From assembly GCA_963700105.1 (NCBI GenBank), contig CAVOWL010000006.1:248001-312000 (forward strand): a stretch of DNA of 64,000 nt, in the 5' to 3' direction. Below, in pieces: positions 16,629 through 24,947 of the stretch (position 1 is the stretch's first letter; each line of letters opens with the position of its first letter). The notes beneath the pieces are model-generated. The model had not been told where the DNA came from, did not search any database, and saw only the letters and a list, made by a program, of their open reading frames with translations. Origin of the DNA: CAVUWL01 sp963700105. GTDB taxonomy: Bacteria > Actinomycetota > Thermoleophilia > Solirubrobacterales > 70-9. Position numbers and translations under genes: made by a program.

Positions 16629-19484
16629 ATGTCCAAGACCGCCCCCAGCCCCCAGAAGACCGGTTTCGAGGGTCTGGCCATCGAGCGGCGATTCTCCCGC
16701 CCCGGAGCCGATCCATTCGATCAGGTCGATTGGGAGATAAGGGACGCGGTGATCGGCGACCCCAAGAGCCCGGCCTTCGAACAGCGGCGGGTCGAGTTTC
16801 CCAAGGGCTGGTCCCAAAATGCGACAAACATCGTCGCCCAGAAGTATTTCCGCGGGCAATTGGGCAGCGCGGAGCGTGAGAGCTCCGTAAAACAGATGAT
16901 CGGCCGAGTTGCCGGAACGATCTCAGCCTGGGGGCGCGAGGGTGGCTACTTTGCCTCAGCGGAGGACGCCGAGTCTTTTGAGGCTGAGTTGACGGCGATT
17001 TTGCTCAACCAAAAGGCTGCCTTCAACTCGCCGGTTTGGTTTAACGTGGGTTTCGAGGAGCGCCCGCAGTGCTCGGCCTGTTTCATCCTCAGCGTCGAGG
17101 ACACGATGGAGTCGATCCTCGACTGGAACACCAAGGAGGGAAAGATCTTCCGAGGCGGATCGGGCTCGGGAATCAACCTCTCCAATATCCGTGGCTCGAT
17201 GGAGCCCCTGCAAAAGGGCGGCACCGCGAGTGGGCCGGTCAGCTTCATGCGAGGAGCCGATTCCTGGGCGGGGACGATCAAGTCCGGAGGCAAGACGCGC
17301 CGAGCCGCAAAGATGGTCGTCCTCGACATCGACCACCCCGATATCGAGCACTTCATCTGGTGCAAGGCCGACGAGGAGAAGAAGGCGGCTGCCCTGCGCG
17401 ATGCCGGCTTTGACATGTCGATCGACGGCGAGGGCTTCACCTCAATCCAATACCAAAACGCAAACAACTCGGTTCGGGTCACCGACGAGTTCATGGATGC
17501 CGTGGAGGCTGACGCCGATTGGGAGCTGACCGCGCGAACCACCGGCAAAGCGGTCAAAACACTGAGCGCGCGCGAGCTGATGGGGCAGGTCGCCGACGCC
17601 GCCTGGCGCTGCGCCGATCCCGGACTTCAATACGACACCACGATCAACCGCTGGCACACCTGCCCCGAATCGGGCCGGATCAACGCTTCAAATCCCTGTA
17701 GCGAGTACATGCACGTCGACGATTCGGCCTGCAACCTGGCCTCGCTGAACCTGATGAAGTTCCGTCGTGAGGATGGCAGCTTTGACGTCGGCGACTTCGA
17801 GCACGCCGTCGACATCGTCTTCCTCGCCCAAGAGATAGTGGTCGGCTGCTCCAGCTACCCGACCACCGAGATCGCTGCCAACGCCAACTCCTTCCGCCAG
17901 CTTGGACTCGGCTATGCCAACCTCGGGGCGCTTTTGATGTCTGATGGTCTTCCCTATGACTCCCAGGAGGGTCGTAACCTGGCCGCCGCGATCACGGCGC
18001 TGATGACCGGGCGCGCCTACCGCCAATCGGCGCTGATCGCAGCTCAGGCCACCGGCCCCTATGAGCAATACGAGCTCAACCGCGAGGCCCACAACGCGGT
18101 GATGCGGATGCACCGCGACGCCGCCGCCGAGATCGATTCAGAGGGGATCAAGGGCAATCTGCTGGAGGCCGCACAGGGCGCCTGGAACGAGGCGGTCGAG
18201 CTGGGAGAGGAACACGGCTACCGAAACGCCCAGGCAACGGTGCTGGCCCCAACCGGAACGATCAGCTTCCTGATGGATTGCGACACCACGGGAATCGAGC
18301 CCGACTTCTCCTTGGTCAAGTTCAAGGAGCTTGTCGGTGGCGGCCAGATGACGATCGTCAATCGTTCGGTGCCGCTGGCCCTGCGCCGGCTCGGCTACGG
18401 CGAGGCGGTGGTCGATCAGATCAACGCCCACATCGCGGCCCAGAGCACGATCGTCGGCGCCCCGGGCCTAAGGGACGAACACCTGCCGGTGTTTGACGTA
18501 GCCGTCGGAGAGCGGGCGATTTCCCACACCGGCCACATCGACATGATGGCCGCGACCCAGCCATTCATCTCAGGTGCGATCTCAAAGACCGTGAACCTGC
18601 CCCAGACCGCGAGCGTCGATGACATCGCCGATGCCTATGCGCGCGGCTGGAAGGGCGGGCTGAAGGCACTGGCGATCTACCGCGACGGCTCAAAGACGGC
18701 ACAGGCGCTGCGCACCGACGCTCAGAAGGAAAGCGAGCATGAGGCTCCGGTTCCTCCCGCGGTTCCGGTGCGCAAGAAGATGCCTCGCGAGCGGGAGTCG
18801 ATCACCCACAAGTTCTCAATCGCCGGCCACGAGGGCTACATCACCGCTGGAAAGTACGAGGACGGCTCGGTTGGGGAGATCTTCCTCACCGACATCGGCA
18901 AGGAGGGCTCGACCATGCGGGGGCTGATGAACGCCTTCGCGACGGCGATCTCGATCGGTCTGCAGTACGGGGTTCCGCTCGAGGTCTTCGTGCGCAAGTT
19001 CAGCTACATGCGCTTTGAGCCCGAGGGGATCACCGGAAACCCCGAGATCCCCTTCGCAAAATCTTTGCCCGACTACATCATGCGCTGGCTTGCCAGCCGT
19101 TTCATCGAGGACACCGAGACGCTCGAGGATCTCGGCATCCTCACCACCGAGGTGCGCGCCAAGCGTGAGGCCGAGACGACCCAGCTCGGCCTCGGTATCG
19201 ATACGAGCGGTGGCTCCGGCGCTGCGGGCAATGGCGCTGGCAACGGCCATTCCAAACCCGCCAACGGCAACGGGGGCGCCGGCCACGGTGCCGAGGCGGC
19301 GCGGGTTACCGGTGGGCAAGCGATTCCCGCCGCGGCGGCGTTCACCGACGCTCCCCCCGTCCTCCCGGCCAAGATGTCGGGACTCGACCTTGGCCCGGCC
19401 TGCGATCAATGTGGCGGCATGATGCAGCGCACAGGTTCTTGCTACACCTGCTCCAGCTGCGGAAACAACACCGGCTGCGGCTAG
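16629..19484 (+). CDS. nrdJ: Adenosylcobalamin-dependent (class II) ribonucleotide reductase
   Basis: 951 residues. It reduces ribonucleotides to deoxyribonucleotides with B12 and without oxygen-dependent radical formation. Visible signals are Q-C-S-A-C-F-I-L-S (redox Cys), G-G-S-G-S-G-I-N-L-S, N-P-C-S-E-Y (radical-site region), APTGTISFLMDCDTTGIEP and a C-terminal C-x2-C...C-x2-C tail that re-reduces the active site. A Gly/Asn/Ala-rich linker precedes that tail. AGGAG lies 7 nt before the ATG at 16629; the TTG directly before it is less likely. It ends just before the riboswitch at 19488. Its B12 need links it to corrinoid supply; the siroheme gene upstream acts on the same precursor pool. 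Confidence 0.95.
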   Translation: MSKTAPSPQKTGFEGLAIERRFSRPGADPFDQVDWEIRDAVIGDPKSPAFEQRRVEFPKGWSQNATNIVAQKYFRGQLGSAERESSVKQMIGRVAGTISAWGREGGYFASAEDAESFEAELTAILLNQKAAFNSPVWFNVGFEERPQCSACFILSVEDTMESILDWNTKEGKIFRGGSGSGINLSNIRGSMEPLQKGGTASGPVSFMRGADSWAGTIKSGGKTRRAAKMVVLDIDHPDIEHFIWCKADEEKKAAALRDAGFDMSIDGEGFTSIQYQNANNSVRVTDEFMDAVEADADWELTARTTGKAVKTLSARELMGQVADAAWRCADPGLQYDTTINRWHTCPESGRINASNPCSEYMHVDDSACNLASLNLMKFRREDGSFDVGDFEHAVDIVFLAQEIVVGCSSYPTTEIAANANSFRQLGLGYANLGALLMSDGLPYDSQEGRNLAAAITALMTGRAYRQSALIAAQATGPYEQYELNREAHNAVMRMHRDAAAEIDSEGIKGNLLEAAQGAWNEAVELGEEHGYRNAQATVLAPTGTISFLMDCDTTGIEPDFSLVKFKELVGGGQMTIVNRSVPLALRRLGYGEAVVDQINAHIAAQSTIVGAPGLRDEHLPVFDVAVGERAISHTGHIDMMAATQPFISGAISKTVNLPQTASVDDIADAYARGWKGGLKALAIYRDGSKTAQALRTDAQKESEHEAPVPPAVPVRKKMPRERESITHKFSIAGHEGYITAGKYEDGSVGEIFLTDIGKEGSTMRGLMNAFATAISIGLQYGVPLEVFVRKFSYMRFEPEGITGNPEIPFAKSLPDYIMRWLASRFIEDTETLEDLGILTTEVRAKREAETTQLGLGIDTSGGSGAAGNGAGNGHSKPANGNGGAGHGAEAARVTGGQAIPAAAAFTDAPPVLPAKMSGLDLGPACDQCGGMMQRTGSCYTCSSCGNNTGCG

Positions 19485-19487
19485 ACT

Positions 19488-19622
19488 GCCGCGGTCTGAA
19501 ATGCCGGTGTGCCTAGCCCCGGGCTCGGTCTGGGGGCGGGGGAACCAGTGACTTCGGGGCGAACCCCCTAGAGGGGGGCGCAGTCTCCTTTAGCGCCAGC
19601 CCGACAGCTAACCCCGCAGGCT
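19488..19622 (+). ncRNA. Cyclic di-AMP riboswitch (ydaO/yuaA type)
   Basis: The 3' part reads CCGACAGCTAACCCCGCAGG (19601-19620), the hallmark of the ydaO-yuaA riboswitch. It is preceded by the GGGGGAACC segment and a GGGGCGAACCCCC hairpin region that also belong to this class. It sits directly before an AAGGAGG ribosome site and a secreted cell-wall-hydrolase-like gene, which is the usual context in actinobacteria. Known examples switch genes off when c-di-AMP is high. The 5' boundary is approximate. Confidence 0.82.
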
Positions 19623-19638
19623 TAATAAGGAGGCTGGT

Positions 19639-20256
19639 TTGCGAACATCCGGGTGGACGCAGAGGGCGGCGGTCGCGATCGTCGGCGCAGTTATGACCGC
19701 ATTGGCACTTTGCCCACCAGCGGCGCTCGCGCTGGGTTCAGGCGGCGCCGCTCCACCCGGCTCTGAACCAAAGCTTGTCCCCGATCAGGAATACGTCAAT
19801 CCGTTCTCGGTCGGAGGCTGGAGCGTCAGCCGCACCGATATGGGGGTCGACTACATACCGACCCGTCCCGATCCGGTCTTGGCGATTGGCGATGCACGCA
19901 TCCTCGGTTCCTCAAGCCATGCGAGCTGGCCCGGCGGACACTTCATCTGGTACCGCCTCCTCGACGGCACCCACGCGGGTGCGGTGATCTACGTCGCCGA
20001 GCATCTGACCGCTTTGGCGCCCGCCGGTGCGACGGTTCGAACCGGGCAAAAGATCGCCACCGCGCTGCCCGGCTATCCGTGGACCGAGTGGGGCTGGGCC
20101 ACGCCGGCCGGAGAGCCAAGGGCGCTGCCGTGTTATCGCGAGGGGATGGAAACCAACTCGGGCAAAGAGATGGCGCGCTTTTTGCGCTCGCTTGGGGCGA
20201 CGCCGCTGACTCGCCCAGAACCGGGTCCCGACTGGCCGAGCGGAAAACTCTGCTGA
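19639..20256 (+). CDS. Secreted M23-like (LytM) protein with a degenerate active site
   Basis: 205 residues: a signal peptide ending near ALALG, then a domain with S-R-T-D-M-G-V-D-Y and V-I-Y-V-A-E-H-L. These match the H-x-G-x-D and (Y)xxH motifs of M23 endopeptidases. The Asp of GVD and the late His remain, but the first zinc His appears replaced (T-D-M-G-V-D), so activity is doubtful. Such proteins often bind or regulate peptidoglycan hydrolases. The TTG start has an AAGGAGG site 5 nt upstream. The riboswitch directly upstream places it under c-di-AMP control, fitting a role in cell-wall or turgor response. Confidence 0.78.
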   Translation: MRTSGWTQRAAVAIVGAVMTALALCPPAALALGSGGAAPPGSEPKLVPDQEYVNPFSVGGWSVSRTDMGVDYIPTRPDPVLAIGDARILGSSSHASWPGGHFIWYRLLDGTHAGAVIYVAEHLTALAPAGATVRTGQKIATALPGYPWTEWGWATPAGEPRALPCYREGMETNSGKEMARFLRSLGATPLTRPEPGPDWPSGKLC

Positions 20257-20281
20257 GCGCAGGCACCGAGGGGGGCCTGGC

Positions 20282-21616
20282 TCAGCTCAAGATCACCTCG
20301 GCGTCGCGCCGTGGGGTCTCGGTGATGGCACGGCGAAAGGGGCGCTCAGAGGCAGGATCGGCGGGATGAATCTGGTGCCGTCTAACCAGCTCCTCCAGCA
20401 CCACCGCCATCTCAAATTGCGCGAACGATGCGCCCAGGCAGCGGCGGATACCGCCACCAAACGGAATCCAGGTGTAGGTCCCAGGCGGGTTATCGATGAA
20501 GCGCTCGGGAAGAAAGCGCTCGGGTTCGGGATAGATCTCCGGGTCGCGGTGAACGAGGTGGATGCAGGGGGTGACCGAGGCCCCGGCGGGCAGCTCATAG
20601 CCGCCAATCTCGACCGCTTCGGTCAAGCGCCTGATCACCAAGACGATCACCGGTCGCAATCGCAGCGTCTCTTGGATCGTCGCGGTCAGGTACTGCTCAG
20701 ATCCAACCTCCACCTCGGCGCGGAGCCTCGCCAGCTTCGCTGGGTGGCGAATCAGCCGCTCGATCGCCCATGACAGGGCAGTCGCGGTGGTCTCATGGCC
20801 GGCGACCAAGAGGGTCAGCAGCTCATCGCGAATCTCCGCGTCACTCATTGCCGAGCCGTCCTCGTGTCGGGCCCCGACCAGGAGCGAGAGGATGTCGTCG
20901 CGCTCGGCGAGGTCAGCTGCAGCGCGGCGCTCGGCGATCTCGCGCCCGATCAGCTGATCGACGCGGCTAATGCGACGGCGAAGGGAGGGAATGCGGACGA
21001 CCCGCTCGGGCCCGGCAAGGACCACCGGGACCAGCATCCGGGGGTTTGTGGTGAGGTCGAGAAAATCGCGCAACGCCAACCGCAGCGCCTCCATTCTCTC
21101 TCCACCGCGCAAGCCGAAGACGGTCTCCAGGATGATCTCGAGGGTGATCGCCTGCATCCGGGGCCGCAGTTTGTAGGGAACACCGAGCGGCCAGCTCTCG
21201 ATCTCACGGGCGGCGATCGCGGCCATCGCCTCGCGGTATTCCTGCATGCGCTCACCGTGAAAGGGAGGAAGTAACAATTTGCGTTGGCCGAGATGGGCCT
21301 TCTCATCCAAAACCAGCACCGAGTTCTCACCGAGGATTGGCCGCAGGATCTGATTTCCCTCGCCGGCGTGAAAGACGCGTGGATCCCCGGTGAAGACCTG
21401 CTTGATCGCCTCGCGGTCAGAGACCATCACCCAGGTGCCCTCATAGGCAATACGCAGCGTGAACGTACCTCCAAAGCGCGAGCGACACTGCTCGAGCATC
21501 CATTGCGCCCGGCGCGACCAGATCGCCGTCTGCAGGGCGCGGGGCAGCCGCGGTCCGGGCGGGAGCCCGGCGATTGGCGCCGGCGCGGGAGCCGTTGCTT
21601 TTGCGATCGCCTCCAT
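20282..21616 (-). CDS. Cytochrome P450
   Basis: About 444 residues. The I-helix A-G-H-E-T-T is at 272-277, the E-T-L-R pair at 316-319 and the heme ligand Cys393 lies in FGGGIRRCLG. No membrane anchor, so a soluble monooxygenase needing ferredoxin or another redox partner, none of which is adjacent. The N-terminus P-P-G-P-R-L-P is normal for the fold. The frame is open to 21865, but that would overlap the divergent esterase gene; ATG at 21616 or GTG at 21631 is more reasonable. Substrate unknown; the neighbour may suggest lipid or xenobiotic metabolism. Confidence 0.92.
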   Translation of the reverse strand: MEAIAKATAPAPAPIAGLPPGPRLPRALQTAIWSRRAQWMLEQCRSRFGGTFTLRIAYEGTWVMVSDREAIKQVFTGDPRVFHAGEGNQILRPILGENSVLVLDEKAHLGQRKLLLPPFHGERMQEYREAMAAIAAREIESWPLGVPYKLRPRMQAITLEIILETVFGLRGGERMEALRLALRDFLDLTTNPRMLVPVVLAGPERVVRIPSLRRRISRVDQLIGREIAERRAAADLAERDDILSLLVGARHEDGSAMSDAEIRDELLTLLVAGHETTATALSWAIERLIRHPAKLARLRAEVEVGSEQYLTATIQETLRLRPVIVLVIRRLTEAVEIGGYELPAGASVTPCIHLVHRDPEIYPEPERFLPERFIDNPPGTYTWIPFGGGIRRCLGASFAQFEMAVVLEELVRRHQIHPADPASERPFRRAITETPRRDAEVILS

Positions 21617-21728
21617 CTCGTCCTGGCTCACCGTACAGCGACCCGGCCCGCGCTCGCGTGCGATCGCTCCGCCAAACTGCCGGGGAGACCGGCGCCGACT
21701 CGGGTTCGATCGCATAGCCTGAGAGCTT

Positions 21729-22787
21729 GTGGCCTCGCTTCCCCGCCTCTCACCCCGCTTTGAGCACCGCGTCGTGCGCGCCGCCTGCAGGCTTTCACCG
21801 CGCTCACAGAGGCTGCTCTTTGGCAGGCCGCCGACGATCGAGGGACAGACGATCGCAAGTGACATTCAGGTGCTCCTGCGGCTCGCCGTCTTGAGCGGAA
21901 ATCGCTCGCTCACCGCAGGGGATGACCTTGAGGAAATCCGGGCGAAACGCCAGGTCGAGGCAGAGGTGACCGCCGGGCCAGCGCTGCCGATGAAACGGGT
22001 GCAGGAGCTGGAGTTTGCTGGCCCCGGGGGCAAACTGGCGGCGCGGCTCTACGAACCGGGGGGCGCCGAGCTCGGGGCCCAACCCCTGCTCGTCTTCTAC
22101 CACGGCGGCGGCTGGGTGGTCGGCGATCTCGATTCCCACGACGGGGTCTGTCGTTTTCTCGCCGCCAACAGCGGTGCCCTGGTTCTCTCGATTGACTACC
22201 GCCTGGCGCCCGAGCATCGCTTCCCGGCCGCGGTCGAAGACTCCCACGCCGCCTACATCTGGGCCCATGAGCAGGCCACTGAGCTCGGTGCCGATCCCGA
22301 CCGGATCGCGGTTGGCGGTGATAGCGCCGGCGCCAACCTGGCGACCGTGGTCTGCCACCTGGTGCGCGATGGCGGCGAGCCGCCGCCGGCGATGCAGCTT
22401 TTGATCTATCCGGCAACCGATGCCTACGGCAGGCGCCCCTCGCGGCAGCTGTTCGGGCAGGGCTTTTTGCTGACGCTCGTCGATATCGATTGGTTTGAAG
22501 ACCACTACCTGCCCGACCGCGCGACCGCCGCCGACCCCCGGGCCTCGGTAATGCGCGCTGAGAACTTCGCCGGGCTGCCCCCCGCCTACGTTGTCACCGC
22601 CGGCTTTGATCCGCTGCGCGATGAGGGAGAGGCCTACGCGGAGCGGATGCGAGAGGCAGGTGTCCACGTCGCGCTGCGCCGCCAGGCCGGCCTCGTGCAC
22701 AGCTTTGCCAACCTGACTGCGGTCAGCCCCAGTGCCGCTGCGGCGATGCGAGAGGTCGCCGGTGCCCTCCGCATGGGTCTCGCCTAA
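21729..22787 (+). CDS. Alpha/beta hydrolase of the hormone-sensitive-lipase family
   Basis: 352 residues. It has the oxyanion-hole motif H-G-G-G-W at 125-129, the nucleophile Ser199 in G-G-D-S-A-G, an Asp in G-F-D-P-L-R-D-E-G and His in L-V-H-S-F near the end, the complete triad of HSL-type esterases. It has a roughly 90-residue N-terminal cap and no signal peptide, so it acts in the cytosol on short or medium acyl esters. It is divergent from the P450 gene, about 110 nt apart. Start GTG at 21729. Confidence 0.9.
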   Translation: MASLPRLSPRFEHRVVRAACRLSPRSQRLLFGRPPTIEGQTIASDIQVLLRLAVLSGNRSLTAGDDLEEIRAKRQVEAEVTAGPALPMKRVQELEFAGPGGKLAARLYEPGGAELGAQPLLVFYHGGGWVVGDLDSHDGVCRFLAANSGALVLSIDYRLAPEHRFPAAVEDSHAAYIWAHEQATELGADPDRIAVGGDSAGANLATVVCHLVRDGGEPPPAMQLLIYPATDAYGRRPSRQLFGQGFLLTLVDIDWFEDHYLPDRATAADPRASVMRAENFAGLPPAYVVTAGFDPLRDEGEAYAERMREAGVHVALRRQAGLVHSFANLTAVSPSAAAAMREVAGALRMGLA

Positions 22788-22816
22788 TTCCCCGATCGGC
22801 TCCTCTCACCCACTCT

Positions 22817-22844
22817 CCTCCTGGCCCGCGGGCGTGCCGGGAGG
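22817..22844 (+). terminator. Hairpin downstream of the esterase gene
   Basis: CCTCCTGGC pairs with GCCGGGAGG (9 bp with one G-U) around a 10-nt loop, 30 nt after the esterase stop. It lacks a T-run, as many GC-rich terminators do. The remaining part of the 195-nt gap shows no gene. Confidence 0.4.
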
Positions 22845-22982
22845 ACCGCCTGCGCAGTTTGAGCCGCAGGCCGCCGACCGAAGCGGCAGCGATGCCAACC
22901 TGCGCTCGCACCGCGCGGCGGCGCGAAAGGTCTCACCACGGGCCGCTGCAAGGCCGAGGCTGGTCCTAGTGTTCGGTGCCGA

Positions 22983-24947
22983 TTGAGCCCGAGCAAGCAC
23001 CAATCCTCGCCGGGCCAGGGATGGCGGCGCCGAAACTCCAGCCGCGGCCGACGGTTATTCGATTCCGTGCGCCAAATTCCCCAGGCGGCGAGCGCGAGGC
23101 GATCGTCGGGTCACCTGCTCGCCGCGACCTTGCTGACGGCGGCCGCCTGCGCCCTCGCGTTAGCGCTGGGCCGCGCCCCGACCGCAGCCGCGCTGCCCGC
23201 AGGGCGGCCCAACGTGATTGTCATCCAAACCGATGATGAGGACATGCGCGAGATGTATCAGACCTTCACCAACCCGCAGGGCAAACGGGTCCCGGTGATG
23301 CGGAAAACACTGAGTGCACTCGCCCGCGGCGGTGTCACATTCGGCAACTACTACGTCTCTGATTCCCTCTGCGGCCCCTCGCGGGCGACCTACCTGACCG
23401 GCCAGTACGCGCACAACAATGGGATCGAGGGCAATAACAACGAAACGACCAGCGAGGGTGCCTACCCGAACTTCATCCGCTCCTCCGCCGCCCACCAAAA
23501 CCTCGCGGTGTGGCTGCAGCGGGCCGGCTACAGGACGATCCACATCGGCAAGTTCCTCAACCGCTTTGGCGAACCTCCCTATGGCAATCCAACCGAAGTA
23601 CCGCCGGGCTGGAGCTCTTGGGACACGCTTATCGGCGAAACCTCAAACCATCATTTCTACGGCTACAAGCTCGATTACAACGGCGAAGTTCAAGGCCCGT
23701 TCGGAAACATTGACTACGAACCCAAGGACCCGGTCACCTGCCCCTACTACGCACCGCCAGAAAGTGGTGGCTGCAATTATCAGACCGATGTCCTCACCCA
23801 GCGCGCCGAAGAACAGATCAGCGCCTCAACCCAGCTCGCCAAGCCCTTCTACCTGGCGCTTGACTACATCGCACCCCACGGCGACGAACATCCACCGGCT
23901 GGACCCGAGCCCGCACCCCGCTACTACGGGTCACTGGCCTCGGTGCGGGTTCCACGCGGCCCAAACTTCAACGAAGCCAACGTCTCCGATAAGCCCAGCT
24001 TCATCCGCGATCTGGCCCCGCTGACACCCGGTGAGATCCACAGTATTACGGTCGAATACCAAAACGAGCTGGAGTCGCTGCGCTCGGTCGATGACGGGGT
24101 GGGAAGGATCGTCAACGAGCTGAGGCAGGACGGCGAGCTGAATAACACCTACATCTTCTTTACCTCCGACAATGGCTACTTCGAGGGCGAGCACCGGATC
24201 AAGCGCTCCAAGTTCCTGCCGTATGAGTCCTCCACCCACCTGCCCCTGCTCGTCCGTGGTCCCGGCTTGCCCAGCGACGCCACCTCGGACGCCCTCGTCT
24301 CAAACGTCGACCTGGCGCCGACGATTCTGCAGATCGCCGGGGCTCGCTCGGGAATGCCGCTCGACGGCTTCTCGATGCTCCGCTTTGCCGAACACCCCCT
24401 GATGCGCTCCCAGCAGGCCGTCCTGCTGGAGTCATTTTTCGGCGATAGCTCTGACGCCGCCGAAGCAAAAGCAGAAAGCATCAGAACCAACTCGGCGCCA
24501 CCGATCACCTACGAGGGAATCCGGCTCGGCCCCTACAAGTACGTCGAATACGTCGACGGTGAGAAAGAGCTCTATGACCTTCAGTCTGACCCTTACGAGT
24601 TGACATCACAGGTACGCAACCCGGAATTTTATCCAGTCAGAAACTACCTGGCCCACCAGCTTCACTGGCTGCAGCACTGCGCCGGGCTCAAGTGCCGACG
24701 CCCGATCGGCAGGGACCTGCCGCCGCTAAAACACAGCTGCAAGGGCAAGTCGTGCCTGCATCGGAGCGAACCGATCATTCCCCTTCAGGGAGAAGGTGAA
24801 GCGCCGCCGCCGCTCTCCAGTCTCTACTCATACGCAAGCGCCTCCAGCACGTCGAGTCGGGCGGCGCGACGGGCCGGTCCGATCGCCGCGAGAACGCCGG
24901 CGAGCGCGGAGAAAACCAAAAGCAAGACCAGGGTTCCAACCGGATAG
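22983..24947 (+). CDS. Secreted type I sulfatase
   Basis: 654 residues from TTG at 22983; GTG at 23067 is a shorter option and no ribosome site decides. A hydrophobic export segment (about 44-63) precedes the alkaline-phosphatase-fold core, with D-D at 84-85 and C-G-P-S-R at 130-134, where the Cys becomes formylglycine. F-T-S-D-N-G and IKRSKFLPYESSTHLPLLVRGPG are further sulfatase signatures. It removes sulfate from an extracellular ester; the substrate is unknown. No formylglycine-generating enzyme is nearby. The last 40 residues are Ser/Ala/Arg-rich and lie antisense to the permease gene (124-nt overlap), so the tail is probably not functional. GAA is used more than in neighbouring genes. 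Confidence 0.88.
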   Translation: MSPSKHQSSPGQGWRRRNSSRGRRLFDSVRQIPQAASARRSSGHLLAATLLTAAACALALALGRAPTAAALPAGRPNVIVIQTDDEDMREMYQTFTNPQGKRVPVMRKTLSALARGGVTFGNYYVSDSLCGPSRATYLTGQYAHNNGIEGNNNETTSEGAYPNFIRSSAAHQNLAVWLQRAGYRTIHIGKFLNRFGEPPYGNPTEVPPGWSSWDTLIGETSNHHFYGYKLDYNGEVQGPFGNIDYEPKDPVTCPYYAPPESGGCNYQTDVLTQRAEEQISASTQLAKPFYLALDYIAPHGDEHPPAGPEPAPRYYGSLASVRVPRGPNFNEANVSDKPSFIRDLAPLTPGEIHSITVEYQNELESLRSVDDGVGRIVNELRQDGELNNTYIFFTSDNGYFEGEHRIKRSKFLPYESSTHLPLLVRGPGLPSDATSDALVSNVDLAPTILQIAGARSGMPLDGFSMLRFAEHPLMRSQQAVLLESFFGDSSDAAEAKAESIRTNSAPPITYEGIRLGPYKYVEYVDGEKELYDLQSDPYELTSQVRNPEFYPVRNYLAHQLHWLQHCAGLKCRRPIGRDLPPLKHSCKGKSCLHRSEPIIPLQGEGEAPPPLSSLYSYASASSTSSRAARRAGPIAARTPASAEKTKSKTRVPTG

